Positions 33,720 through 41,561 of a stretch of 56,679 bases of DNA are shown here, in pieces. The position numbers and the translations under genes are program-made. Origin of the DNA: an uncultured Prevotella sp. (GTDB lineage: Bacteria > Bacteroidota > Bacteroidia > Bacteroidales > Bacteroidaceae); assembly GCA_946998205.1 (NCBI GenBank), contig CAMPYJ010000016.1:1-56679 (forward strand), written 5' to 3'. Below the pieces are notes generated by a model. The model saw nothing but the letters and a program-made list of their open reading frames with translations, was not told the origin of the DNA and ran no database searches. Every line of letters starts with the position of its first letter. Positions within the stretch are counted from its first letter, which is position 1.

Positions 33720-34244
33720 ATGGAATTTGAAAGTAAAGTTATCAGTCGTGAGATACAACAGATGTTGTACGATACAAAGAAAACGCTTGGGACGGCAGAA
33801 AGCTGTACGGGCGGTCGCATTGCGGAAGTCATAATCGCTGTTCCCGGCGCTTCCAATTACTTTAAAGGCAGTATCATCGCCTATGTCAATGACGTGAAAG
33901 AGAAGTTGCTGGGTGTTGAGCATGCGGTGATTGAAGAGCATACGGCCGTATGTGAAGCGGTGGCAAGGCAGATGGCGGCAGGACTCTGTGAAACGTTGGA
34001 TTGCGACTATGTCATTTCCGTCACCGGTGTCGCCGGTCCGGGCGGAGGAACACCGGAGGTTCCCGTGGGGACTATTTGGATAGGATATGGGGCGAAAGAC
34101 GACATCAGGACCTTTCAGCTGACGGAAGACCATGGCAGAGACCTTAATCTGAATATCGCAACGAACAAGGCTCTGCGTCTCTTCTTGGAATATCTTCGGG
34201 AAAACGCACCTGAACGCCAGCTTGCCAGTGGGGTGGAAAAATAG
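33720..34244 (+). CDS. CinA C-terminal domain nicotinamide-nucleotide amidase
   Basis: A 174-residue stand-alone CinA C-terminal domain (PncC type), which deamidates nicotinamide mononucleotide in NAD recycling. Family motifs: TAESCTGGRIAEVI near the start, FKGSIIAYVNDVKEKLLGV, and VTGVAGPGGGTPEVPVGTIWIG. The frame is open to 33648, overlapping tsaD, but the first 24 codons are not family-like, and the ATG at 33720 gives the usual length. The CinA N-terminal domain is absent, as in the short form. Confidence 0.92.
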   Translation: MEFESKVISREIQQMLYDTKKTLGTAESCTGGRIAEVIIAVPGASNYFKGSIIAYVNDVKEKLLGVEHAVIEEHTAVCEAVARQMAAGLCETLDCDYVISVTGVAGPGGGTPEVPVGTIWIGYGAKDDIRTFQLTEDHGRDLNLNIATNKALRLFLEYLRENAPERQLASGVEK

Positions 34245-34336
34245 CGTGACGTGCCATCGTTACACGACAAAACATCAAAAAAACTTAATTAAGGAGATTC
34301 TTTCGTGATTTCCTTTGAGTTTTCGATAAATATTTA

Positions 34337-34344
34337 TAATTTTG
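34337..34344 (+). promoter_or_regulatory. Promoter (-7 TAATTTTG) of rpmB-rpmG-DUF4295
   Basis: TAATTTTG fits TAnnTTTG, with a predicted start near 34351 and about 44 bases of leader before rpmB. Confidence 0.65.
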
Positions 34345-34394
34345 CACCCTGTTTGGAATATGTATCAAAACGAAAACAATAATTTAAGATAGAA

Positions 34395-34658
34395 ATGTCT
34401 AAGATTTGTCAAATCACAGGAAAGAAGGCACAGATTGGTAACAATGTGTCTCACTCAAAGCATCGTACAAAGCGCAGCTTTGACGTAAACCTATTCAGCA
34501 AGAAATTCTATTATGTGGAGGAAGGTTGCTGGATTAGCCTTAAGATCAGTGCGGCTGGTCTTCGTCTCATTAATAAAGTAGGTCTTGACGCAGCGTTGAA
34601 GAAAGCCGTTTCTAATGGCTATTGCGATTGGAAAGACATTAAAGTGGTAGGAGAATAG
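34395..34658 (+). CDS. rpmB: 50S ribosomal protein L28
   Basis: An 87-residue basic protein with the L28 start MSKICQITGKKAQIGNNVSH, SKHRTKRSFDVNLFSKKFYY and the late ISAAGLRLINKVGLDAALKK block. It lacks paired CxxC zinc ligands. It is first in a three-gene operon with rpmG 5 bases later, a gene order common in Bacteroidetes. Confidence 0.98.
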   Translation: MSKICQITGKKAQIGNNVSHSKHRTKRSFDVNLFSKKFYYVEEGCWISLKISAAGLRLINKVGLDAALKKAVSNGYCDWKDIKVVGE

Positions 34659-34663
34659 TCATC

Positions 34664-34852
34664 ATGGCAAAGAAATCTAAAGGAAACAGAGTGCAGGTAA
34701 TCTTGGAATGCACAGAGATGAAGGATAGTGGACTGCCAGGAACAAGTCGTTACATAACAACGAAGAATCGTAAAAACACTCCTGAGCGTCTTGAGTTGAA
34801 GAAGTACAATCCTATTCTGAAGAAGATGACTCTTCATAAGGAAATTAAGTAA
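34664..34852 (+). CDS. rpmG: 50S ribosomal protein L33
   Basis: A 62-residue basic protein with the L33 core (NRVQVILECTEMKDSG, SRYITTKNRKNTPERLELKKY). Only one cysteine is present, so this is the zinc-free form. The DUF4295 gene starts 15 bases after its stop. Confidence 0.98.
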   Translation: MAKKSKGNRVQVILECTEMKDSGLPGTSRYITTKNRKNTPERLELKKYNPILKKMTLHKEIK

Positions 34853-34867
34853 TAAGGAGATTTAAAA

Positions 34868-35026
34868 ATGGCAAAGAAAGCGGTCGCAACCCTCCATGAA
34901 GGTAAGACGGATGGTCGAGCATATACAAAGGTGATTAAAATGGTGAAGAGCCCAAAGACGGGCGCTTACGTTTTTGACGAGCAAATGGTTCCAAACGAAG
35001 CTGTGAAAGACTTCTTCAAGAACTGA
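34868..35026 (+). CDS. DUF4295 small basic protein
   Basis: A 52-residue protein. The sequence begins MAKKAVATLHEGKTDGRAYT and ends VPNEAVKDFFKN; the middle has KMVKSPKTGAYVFDEQM. It is the DUF4295 family found after rpmG in Bacteroidetes and, from its context, probably a small ribosome-associated protein. A purine-rich stretch (AAGGAGAT) lies about 8 bases before the ATG. A strong terminator follows, closing the rpmB-rpmG operon. Confidence 0.93.
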   Translation: MAKKAVATLHEGKTDGRAYTKVIKMVKSPKTGAYVFDEQMVPNEAVKDFFKN

Positions 35027-35085
35027 TGTTTTAGACATTTGGATTTGATGGATGCTGGACATTTATCTTATCTCACCAGACAAAT

Positions 35086-35130
35086 GACACAGGCTTCATG
35101 GATTGGTTTCCATGAAGCCTGTGTCGTTTT
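35086..35130 (+). terminator. Rho-independent terminator after the ribosomal protein operon
   Basis: A perfect 16-bp stem (GACACAGGCTTCATGG with CCATGAAGCCTGTGTC) with an 8-base loop is followed by GTTTT. On the other strand it is followed by ATTTG, so it may also slow transcripts from the right. Confidence 0.93.
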
Positions 35131-35237
35131 GGACAAATAGCGTTCTTTACCGGTCGTTGTGTCGGGCGTATACGAAAACAGGAGAAAGCTTGTGGGCTTC
35201 CTCCTGTATTGTTGATTGCCATCGTAAAAGGGTGAGC

Positions 35238-35768
35238 TTATTCCAGCTCGCCTGCAATAAACCGTCGAAGGTCATCACCTCTGAGGCCCTGAGCAAGAAT
35301 GGTTCCTTGCCTGTCAACCACGATCGTATGCGGTATGGATCTGACATCTAACAGTTGGGCGGCAGCGTTATCCCATCCTTGTAAGTCTGAAAGGTGTGTC
35401 CACTTCATGTTCAGTTTGTCTACGGCCTGCTTCCATGCAGCCTCGTCCTCGTCGAGAGAGATGCCAATGATGCCCAATCCTTTGGCATGATAGTCATCGT
35501 AGAGAGCCACCACGCTTGGCGTTTCCTTGATGCAAGGTCCGCACCAACTGGCCCAAAAGTCTATAATGGTGATTTTGTTTTTCGCCACTTCGGCTTTGAC
35601 GGAGGTGTTGTTGCCGTTGATGTCGTTCATCTTGATGTCGGGAATCATATCGGCTTGTATGGTTTCCTGCCGAGCCTTCTGCTGTTTGTACTGCTTCTTT
35701 GACTTGCACCCGGTGAACGATAGGACACCCATCAGTGTGAATGCGATAAGCGTGGATGGCTTCATCAT
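35238..35768 (-). CDS. TlpA-like thiol-disulfide reductase lipoprotein
   Basis: A 176-residue thioredoxin-fold protein. The N-terminus is a lipoprotein signal with lipobox Cys21 (LSFTGC). The catalytic CxxC is Cys76 and Cys79 in FWASWCGPC and the cis-proline lies in VRSIPHTIVV. It probably keeps periplasmic cysteines reduced, for example for cytochrome maturation or stress defence. It lies 12 bases after prs on the same strand; the pair may be co-transcribed by proximity. Confidence 0.93.
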   Translation of the reverse strand: MMKPSTLIAFTLMGVLSFTGCKSKKQYKQQKARQETIQADMIPDIKMNDINGNNTSVKAEVAKNKITIIDFWASWCGPCIKETPSVVALYDDYHAKGLGIIGISLDEDEAAWKQAVDKLNMKWTHLSDLQGWDNAAAQLLDVRSIPHTIVVDRQGTILAQGLRGDDLRRFIAGELE

Positions 35769-35780
35769 GGGTGTAGTGTT

Positions 35781-36719
35781 TTATATTAAATATTGTGATG
35801 AGATGCTCTCATTGTTGATTACGCGTTTGATGGTCTCTGCAAACATGTCTGCGACAGATAGTTGTTTGATTTTGGAACATCTTTGAGTGTATGGAATGGA
35901 GTCGGTGAAGACAATCTCTTCGATGGATGAGGCTTGCACTCTTTCTGTTGCCGGCCCGCTCATGACAGCGTGTGATGCAAGTGCTCTCACGCTGATGGCG
36001 CCGGCATTCTTCATGACGTCGGCGGCCATGGTGATGGTGCCTGCGGTATCTATCATGTCGTCTATCAAGACAACGTTCTTACCTTTGACATCGCCAATGA
36101 TCTGCATGCTTTCCACTTCATTGGCGCGTGCTCGTGTCTTGTTGCACAAAACGAGTGGGCATCCTAAATATTTCGCATAAGTATTGGCGCGTTTGGAGCC
36201 GCCAACGTCTGGCGAAGCGATGACCAGTTGGTCCAACTGAAGACTTTGCAAATAGGGGAGCATCACGCCAGAAGCGTATAAATGATCTACAGGAACGTTG
36301 AAGAATCCTTGAATCTGATCAGCGTGTAAGTCCATTGTAATGAGGCGGTCAATGCCGGCGCAACTCAACAAGTCGGCCACAAGTTTGGCGCCAATGCTGA
36401 CTCTTGGCTTGTCCTTGCGGTCTTGTCTTGCCCATCCGAAATATGGAATCACGGCAATGATGTGTCTTGCCGACGCGCGTTTTGCAGCGTCTATCATCAG
36501 CAACAGCTCCATCAGGTTGTCTGAGTTGGGGAATGTGCTTTGAACGAGAAATACATTCTGTCCGCGAATGGATTGTTCGTAGGATACTGCAAATTCGCCA
36601 TCAGAGAATTTCGTCATGACTAATTTTCCCAATGGGCAATTCAAACTTGCGCAGATCTTCTCTGCAAGATACCTCGTTTTCGTACCTGAGAAGATTAAAA
36701 AAGAGTTTTTGTCACTCAT
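35781..36719 (-). CDS. prs: Ribose-phosphate pyrophosphokinase
   Basis: A 312-residue enzyme making PRPP from ribose 5-phosphate and ATP, the entry point to nucleotide, histidine and NAD synthesis. Motifs: the flexible-loop region FSDGEFAVSYEQSIRG, YFGWARQDRKDKPR, the metal-binding DLHADQIQGFF and the PRPP loop VVLIDDMIDTAGTI. Length is normal for class I. No clear promoter was seen in the 65-base gap upstream. Confidence 0.97.
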   Translation of the reverse strand: MSDKNSFLIFSGTKTRYLAEKICASLNCPLGKLVMTKFSDGEFAVSYEQSIRGQNVFLVQSTFPNSDNLMELLLMIDAAKRASARHIIAVIPYFGWARQDRKDKPRVSIGAKLVADLLSCAGIDRLITMDLHADQIQGFFNVPVDHLYASGVMLPYLQSLQLDQLVIASPDVGGSKRANTYAKYLGCPLVLCNKTRARANEVESMQIIGDVKGKNVVLIDDMIDTAGTITMAADVMKNAGAISVRALASHAVMSGPATERVQASSIEEIVFTDSIPYTQRCSKIKQLSVADMFAETIKRVINNESISSQYLI

Positions 36720-36784
36720 TACTAATTAACATTTATGATTTATAGTGTTATAGAATATTCTTCAGTTGTGTGGGTGGCTTGTTC

Positions 36785-37393
36785 CTATCCTACAACCTTT
36801 CTTAGTTTTTCAAAGTGTGTCATCAAGTCTTTGAAATCCGTTTCGTTGTGGATGTCAAACCTGCTCCATAAGTCACCCCTTATCACTACTCCGCCAAAGC
36901 CGTAATCTTTGGCAATTTTTACATTGTCGATATTCATGCCTCCCGCAGCGTATACATGCCTGTCTATCAGACCCTTCTTGGCAGCCTGCTCGATTTGTTG
37001 CATGTTGAAGCTGGCTTTATGACCCTCTTCCTCAATGCTGTCGAAGATGTTTTGCAAGAATACGTCATCAGCTTTTCTCTTCGTTTCCTTGAGTAAATCC
37101 AAATCTGAGCAGTTGCGGGTGATTCGTCCCCGGTAGCCATCGGGAGCCTGATCGGTTAATTGGTCCAGATGAATGCCTGACAAATTGTATTCGTTTTTAA
37201 GATAATAGTGCTCGTGAACCGTAATTCTCTTGTGGTACCTTTCGGGCAGGAGTGACAGTAAACGCTCTGAATAAAGGGGTGATGATTCAGGCTTGTGTAA
37301 ATGCAAGTTGTCCATTCCTTCTTCGAAAAGGGCAGTCAGTATTTTGTCTTCTTCCACGAAAAATGTGGATTTAGTCATGATTACGAGCTTCAT
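36785..37393 (-). CDS. ThiE/TenI-like TIM-barrel protein (thiamine phosphate synthase-like)
   Basis: A 202-residue protein with the layout of the thiamine phosphate synthase superfamily: LHLHKPES in place of the RxK motif, GIHLDQL, and the late AAGGMNIDNVKIAKDYGFGGVVIRGDLW phosphate-binding region. Several TPS motifs are altered: GxSxH reads RNCSDLDLL, and the GPxFxTxTK loop reads VFLQNIFDSIEEEGHK. It may act on a different substrate or be a regulatory relative. The promoter at 37415 excludes the in-frame start at 37417 and supports 37393. Confidence 0.75.
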   Translation of the reverse strand: MKLVIMTKSTFFVEEDKILTALFEEGMDNLHLHKPESSPLYSERLLSLLPERYHKRITVHEHYYLKNEYNLSGIHLDQLTDQAPDGYRGRITRNCSDLDLLKETKRKADDVFLQNIFDSIEEEGHKASFNMQQIEQAAKKGLIDRHVYAAGGMNIDNVKIAKDYGFGGVVIRGDLWSRFDIHNETDFKDLMTHFEKLRKVVG

Positions 37394-37414
37394 CACTATT
37401 TTGATTTGATGATG

Positions 37415-37422
37415 CAAATGTA
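37415..37422 (-). promoter_or_regulatory. Promoter (-7 TACATTTG) of ThiE-like gene
   Basis: On the minus strand TACATTTG fits TAnnTTTG; the predicted start is near 37408, 15 bases before the ATG at 37393. Confidence 0.6.
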
Positions 37423-37465
37423 TGAAAATAATATCAAATCAACAATTTTATAAGAAATAAAAAGT

Positions 37466-37473
37466 TATCTTTG
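37466..37473 (+). promoter_or_regulatory. Promoter (-7 TATCTTTG) of nspC
   Basis: TATCTTTG fits TAnnTTTG; the predicted start is near 37480, 18 bases before the ATG at 37498. It is divergent from the ThiE-like promoter. Confidence 0.65.
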
Positions 37474-37497
37474 CCTTGAAATACATATACAGAGAAC

Positions 37498-38667
37498 ATG
37501 AAAGTTGACGCGAAAACATTTGATAGCATAAGTAAACCTGTTTATATTCTTGAAGAAACGAGATTGAGACGAAACCTTCGTTTGATTAGCAGTGTAGCCG
37601 AGAGGGCGGGTGTTGAGATCATATTGGCGTTCAAGGCGTATGCGTTGTGGAAGACTTTTCCTGTTTTTCGCGAATATATTCGCAGCACAACGGCCAGCTC
37701 ACTGAATGAAGCGTTGTTGGGGTTTCATAAGTTTGGCGCCCCTACTCATACTTACTCTCCTGCCTATGTGGAGGATGAGATAGAAGAGATTGCCCGTCTG
37801 TCAAGTCATCTTACGTTTAATTCGTTGTCGCAATTGGAACGTTTCGGACAAACTGTCAAACGCGTGAATCCATCCGTTAGCGTGGGCCTGCGTGTCAATC
37901 CGGAATATTCTGAGGTGGGTACCGACCTGTATAACCCTTGTGCGCCAGGTACGAGGTTCGGTGTTGCTGCCGACAAGCTTCCTCGCGAGTTGCCTTCAGT
38001 GGTCACTGGCTTTCATTGTCATTGTCATTGTGAGAGCGGTGCTGATGTGTTTCAGCGGACGCTTGCTCGTATTGAAGAGAAGTTTTCTCCTTGGTTTTCA
38101 CAAATCGAGTGGATTAATTTCGGCGGCGGTCACTTGATGACGCGCAAGGATTATGACGTAGGTTTGCTGGTACAAACGCTTCTCGACTTCAAGAAAAGGC
38201 ACCCGCACTTGAAAGTAATCTTGGAGCCTGGCAGTGCTTTTGCGTGGCAAACGGGGCCGTTGGTGTCGCAGGTTGTTGACGTGGTAGAAGATCATGGCAT
38301 CCAAACGGCTATCCTCAACGTGAGTTTTACATGCCACATGCCCGACTGTTTGGAGATGCCGTACATGCCAACGGTGCGGTTTGCCGATATCGTTGACGCG
38401 GAAACACACACACCAACCAATGAGCATATATATAGATTAGGTGGAAACTCTTGCCTCAGCGGCGACTACATGGGTTCTTGGCGCTTTGACCATGAACTGC
38501 GGATTGGTGAAAACATCATTTTTGAAGACATGATGCATTACACGACGGTCAAGACCAATATGTTCAATGGCGTGGGGCATCCGGCGATTGGATTCTTGCA
38601 TCAGGACGGCGAACTGGAGGTGTTGCGCGAGTATACGTTTGACGATTACGCAGCCAGGATGGATTGA
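37498..38667 (+). CDS. nspC: Carboxynorspermidine/carboxyspermidine decarboxylase
   Basis: A 389-residue fold-type III PLP decarboxylase that releases spermidine or norspermidine in the carboxyspermidine polyamine route. The PLP lysine is Lys46 in ILAFKAYALW. Family blocks include GFHCHCHCESG, INFGGGHLMTRKDYDV, EPGSAFAWQTG and the HMPDCLEMPY and LGGNSCLSGD motifs near the C-terminus that complete the active site. The carboxyspermidine dehydrogenase partner is not in the window. Confidence 0.95.
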   Translation: MKVDAKTFDSISKPVYILEETRLRRNLRLISSVAERAGVEIILAFKAYALWKTFPVFREYIRSTTASSLNEALLGFHKFGAPTHTYSPAYVEDEIEEIARLSSHLTFNSLSQLERFGQTVKRVNPSVSVGLRVNPEYSEVGTDLYNPCAPGTRFGVAADKLPRELPSVVTGFHCHCHCESGADVFQRTLARIEEKFSPWFSQIEWINFGGGHLMTRKDYDVGLLVQTLLDFKKRHPHLKVILEPGSAFAWQTGPLVSQVVDVVEDHGIQTAILNVSFTCHMPDCLEMPYMPTVRFADIVDAETHTPTNEHIYRLGGNSCLSGDYMGSWRFDHELRIGENIIFEDMMHYTTVKTNMFNGVGHPAIGFLHQDGELEVLREYTFDDYAARMD

Positions 38668-38728
38668 ACAAATTGCGAATTGTTAAGAAAAAAACAATGA
38701 TTTTATTTGTATAGTCAGAAAAAAGCAT

Positions 38729-38736
38729 TACCTTTG
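38729..38736 (+). promoter_or_regulatory. Promoter (-7 TACCTTTG, -33 TTTG) of the tRNA cluster
   Basis: TACCTTTG fits TAnnTTTG, with TTTG at 38706-38709 spaced 19 bases upstream. The start near 38743 precedes the first tRNA by about 33 bases. Confidence 0.72.
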
Positions 38737-38775
38737 CACAGCATTTGGAGAAATGTCCCTTGCAAAAGGGTTGAT

Positions 38776-38848
38776 GCGGCAATAGCTCAGTTGGTAGAGC
38801 ACAACCTTGCCAAGGTTGGGGTCGCGAGTTCAAGTCTCGTTTGCCGCT
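38776..38848 (+). tRNA. tRNA-Gly (GCC), copy 1
   Basis: Acceptor GCGGCAA pairs with TTGCCGC and the discriminator is T. The anticodon stem CAACC/GGTTG encloses loop TTGCCAA with anticodon GCC. CCA is not encoded, unlike in tRNA-Asp. It is identical to the copy at 39106. Confidence 0.97.
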
Positions 38849-38889
38849 CTCATTCTGAATAAAACCAAGAGGGTGATTTCACCCAACCT

Positions 38890-38971
38890 GCCCAGGTGGC
38901 GGAATTGGTAGACGCGCACGTTTCAGGTGCGTGTGTTTAACAACGTGCAGGTTCGATCCCTGTCCTGGGCA
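38890..38971 (+). tRNA. tRNA-Leu (CAG)
   Basis: Acceptor GCCCAGG pairs with CCTGGGC; the tRNA has a long variable arm as in class II tRNAs. The anticodon stem CACGT/GCGTG (one G-T pair) holds loop TTCAGGT with anticodon CAG. Confidence 0.95.
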
Positions 38972-38998
38972 CTTTTATTCAGGATGGTAACAAATGTT

Positions 38999-39082
38999 GG
39001 AGAGGTGGCGGAATTGGTAGACGCGCTACTTTGAGGGGGTAGTGAAAATTGCTTCGTGGGAGTTCGAGTCTCCTCCTCTTCA
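38999..39082 (+). tRNA. tRNA-Leu (GAG)
   Basis: Acceptor GGAGAGG pairs with CCTCTTC (one G-T). The anticodon stem CTACT/GGTAG holds loop TTGAGGG with anticodon GAG, and a long variable arm is present. Confidence 0.94.
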
Positions 39083-39105
39083 CGTTTTGTTGTTATTATA
39101 TTGTT

Positions 39106-39178
39106 GCGGCAATAGCTCAGTTGGTAGAGCACAACCTTGCCAAGGTTGGGGTCGCGAGTTCAAGTCTCGTTTGCCGCT
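39106..39178 (+). tRNA. tRNA-Gly (GCC), copy 2
   Basis: Identical in sequence to 38776-38848, and it closes the cluster Gly-Leu-Leu-Gly. The next gene starts 26 bases later. Confidence 0.97.
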
Positions 39179-39204
39179 CTTTTTTTAGAGAAACATACTC
39201 ATTC

Positions 39205-39759
39205 ATGAATTTATATTTAAGATACTTTGATCGTGAGACATTAGTTTATAATGTTGAAGAAGCTCTGGAGTTTTTGCGTTCTATACCCGATATAGTGGTT
39301 GACATGGATTTGGAAGCAGACATCCGCGATTATGTCGCCAGTGATGTTTATTATCCCAAACGCTATAAGGTACGTCCTCGCATATATTTCATCATCATCA
39401 AAACCACGGCAGAGACGATGCTTGATTTCAAGGAAAAAAAAGCGCTGCATCAGTCCAATCTGCCATCGGGTTCCGTTGACAAGCGGGATATAGCCGCGAC
39501 GGTCATGACGCGCTTGACCGAAGTTCATGAAGGCTGGTACGAAGGCTCGCTTGATTTCAAGAGGGTAGTGCTGCTTCCTTCCACTGGCAAGCATGAGTAC
39601 AGAGATACGCAGTTCATCGCTCAATGCAAGGCCAATTCCGGACAAGATTGCTACAATCGTATTGTCGACTATCTCAAAGATCGCGTTGACGGCCGTTCTC
39701 AGTTCCCCTCGGCGAAAGGCAAGAGTTTTCATTTCAAGTATTTAGGAAAGTGGAAATAG
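39205..39759 (+). CDS. Uncharacterised conserved-looking protein upstream of ssb
   Basis: A 184-residue soluble protein that I do not recognise. The frame is open back into the tRNA cluster, but the first ATG outside the tRNAs is 39205. Visible features: acidic N-terminal half (DIVVDMDLEADIRDYVASDVYY), a beta-rich RPRIYFIIIKTTAETMLDF stretch and a basic C-terminus (SFHFKYLGKWK). No signal peptide, membrane span or enzymatic motif is seen. It lies 28 bases before ssb and may be in that operon. Confidence 0.7.
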   Translation: MNLYLRYFDRETLVYNVEEALEFLRSIPDIVVDMDLEADIRDYVASDVYYPKRYKVRPRIYFIIIKTTAETMLDFKEKKALHQSNLPSGSVDKRDIAATVMTRLTEVHEGWYEGSLDFKRVVLLPSTGKHEYRDTQFIAQCKANSGQDCYNRIVDYLKDRVDGRSQFPSAKGKSFHFKYLGKWK

Positions 39760-39787
39760 TTCATTCTTAATCATATAGTACATCGTC

Positions 39788-40210
39788 ATGAATAAAGTAA
39801 TGCTCATTGGTAATGTCGGCAAGGAGCCGGAAGTGAGGTATTTTGAGGCCGATCAAGCGGTTGCACAGTTAACTCTCGCAACGACAGAGCGCGGCTATAC
39901 TTTGCAAAACGGAACGCGGGTTCCTGATCACACTGATTGGCATAACGTCGTTTTTTATCGCGGTTTGGCGAAGGTTGTCGAAAAATACGTCCATAAGGGA
40001 GACAAGCTGTATGTGGAAGGGCGTCTCAGATATAGGACATATGATGACCAGCGCGGCATCAAACGACATGTTACCGAGGTGCTGGCTGATAACATGGAAC
40101 TGCTTTCGCCTAAGCGTGTCGCATCGTCAGACGTGGGTGACAATGCGCAGACTGGTGGCTCTTCAGAGATTGCCACCCCTACAAAAGACACAACTAAACT
40201 ACCCTTTTGA
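39788..40210 (+). CDS. ssb: Single-stranded DNA-binding protein
   Basis: A 140-residue OB-fold protein: MNKVMLIGNVGKEPEVRYFEADQAVAQLTLAT, then HNVVFYRGLAKVVEKYVHKGDKLYVEGRLRYR. It coats single-stranded DNA in replication and repair. The C-terminal tip ends TKDTTKLPF; the Pro-Phe end is kept but the acidic residues usual before it are largely missing. Its stop overlaps the TTG start of gldE, so the two are translationally coupled. Confidence 0.96.
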   Translation: MNKVMLIGNVGKEPEVRYFEADQAVAQLTLATTERGYTLQNGTRVPDHTDWHNVVFYRGLAKVVEKYVHKGDKLYVEGRLRYRTYDDQRGIKRHVTEVLADNMELLSPKRVASSDVGDNAQTGGSSEIATPTKDTTKLPF

Positions 40211-41559
40211 AATTGGATATATCCACTATAACCACTTCTTTATCAGATGTCACCTTTCATTCTCCAACTTTAGGTGTCATCTTTGCAGCTCTTCTTGCGG
40301 TTCTTTTGTTGCTGGTTTCCGGATTCGCGAGCGGTTCCGAAATAGCCTTTTTCAGTCTTTCGCCTACCGATCTCGCTGCGTTGGATGGTGAGAGAAACGT
40401 TCGTGACCGCAAAATTCAAATGCTGCGTGACGACAGTCAACGAACGCTGGCTACCATATTGATTACCAATAATTTTGTCAACGTCACCATCATCATGCTT
40501 TGCAACTATGTGTTCGGTTCGCTATTGCATTTCGGACCAAGGGCATATTGGTTGCAGTTTCTTGCCATCACGGTATTGTTGACGTTCTTGTTGTTATTGT
40601 TTGGTGAAATTATGCCCAAGGTTTACAGCCGCCAAAATCCCTTGTCGTTCTGTAGAAACAGTGTCAATGGCATCTTGTTCTTCCGGAAATTGTTCTGGCC
40701 TATCGAGAACATCTTGCTGCGAAGTGGCGTGATAGCCGAGCGGGTCTTACAGAAGCAAAACCATGTTCTGAGCGTTGACGACCTGGAGCAAGCCTTGGAA
40801 CTGACGGACAAGGAAGACATCAAGGACGAACAGAGCATGCTCCAGGGCATTATCCGTTTTGGGGACGAGACGGCGAAAGAAGTGATGACGCCGCGCAAAG
40901 ACATTGTCGGCATAGACATTCATTCTAATTTCAGTGAGGTCATGCAGTGCATCATCAAAAACAATTATAGTCGCATTCCCGTGTATCAGGACAATGGTGA
41001 CAATATCCGCGGAGTCTTGTACATCAAGGATTTGCTTCCTCATCTCAACAAGCCTGCCGCTTTTCGTTGGCAGAGCCTCATCAGGCCAGCCTACTTCGTA
41101 CCAGGCACGAAGAAGATTGATGACTTGATGACTGAGTTTCAGGAGAATAAAGTGCACATCGCCATCGTCGTTGATGAGTTTGGTGGCACTTGTGGATTGA
41201 TTACCTTGGAAGACATTCTGGAGGAAATAGTCGGAGAAATCAATGACGAGTATGATGAGGAAGAGCGCATGTTTTCTAAATTAAACGAAAACACTTATCT
41301 GTTTGAGGGTAAAACTCCCTTGTCTGATTTCATCAGAATCTTGGGAGTTCGTGATGACGAGTTCAATGACGTGCAGGGTGACGCGGATGCCTTGGCTGGT
41401 TTGCTGTTAGAGATGAAGGGTGATTTTCCTCATCTTCACGAGAAGATCAACTACAAGAACTATACCTTTGAGATTGTGGGAATCGAGGAGAGGCGCATCA
41501 GTCAGGTGAAAGTGGTGGTTCATCCCCTCTCGAAGGATGAGAACGAAGTAAACGAATAG
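40207..41559 (+). CDS. gldE: GldE gliding-motility-associated protein (CNNM/CorC-like, CBS domains)
   Basis: A 450-residue membrane protein: about four spans in the DUF21 region (to about residue 190), two CBS domains (about 210-340, with VMTPRKDIVGIDI and VHIAIVVDEFGGTCGLITLEDILEEIVGEI) and a C-terminal CorC/HlyC domain. It may transport Mg or other cations; in Flavobacterium, GldE is linked to gliding and type IX secretion. Only a TTG codon at 40207, overlapping the ssb stop, gives a full N-terminus; there is no in-frame ATG near the start. A phosphopantetheinyl transferase gene follows at +2. Confidence 0.92.
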   Translation: MKLDISTITTSLSDVTFHSPTLGVIFAALLAVLLLLVSGFASGSEIAFFSLSPTDLAALDGERNVRDRKIQMLRDDSQRTLATILITNNFVNVTIIMLCNYVFGSLLHFGPRAYWLQFLAITVLLTFLLLLFGEIMPKVYSRQNPLSFCRNSVNGILFFRKLFWPIENILLRSGVIAERVLQKQNHVLSVDDLEQALELTDKEDIKDEQSMLQGIIRFGDETAKEVMTPRKDIVGIDIHSNFSEVMQCIIKNNYSRIPVYQDNGDNIRGVLYIKDLLPHLNKPAAFRWQSLIRPAYFVPGTKKIDDLMTEFQENKVHIAIVVDEFGGTCGLITLEDILEEIVGEINDEYDEEERMFSKLNENTYLFEGKTPLSDFIRILGVRDDEFNDVQGDADALAGLLLEMKGDFPHLHEKINYKNYTFEIVGIEERRISQVKVVVHPLSKDENEVNE

Positions 41560-41561
41560 CA

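Noticed and set aside
35086..35130. Hairpin considered as a riboswitch or small RNA
   Set aside because: The perfect stem with following T residues right after an operon end is fully explained as an intrinsic terminator.
39049..39204. Long N-terminal extension of the gene before ssb
   Set aside because: The extension reads through tRNA-Leu (GAG) and tRNA-Gly, so it cannot be coding; the start was moved to 39205.
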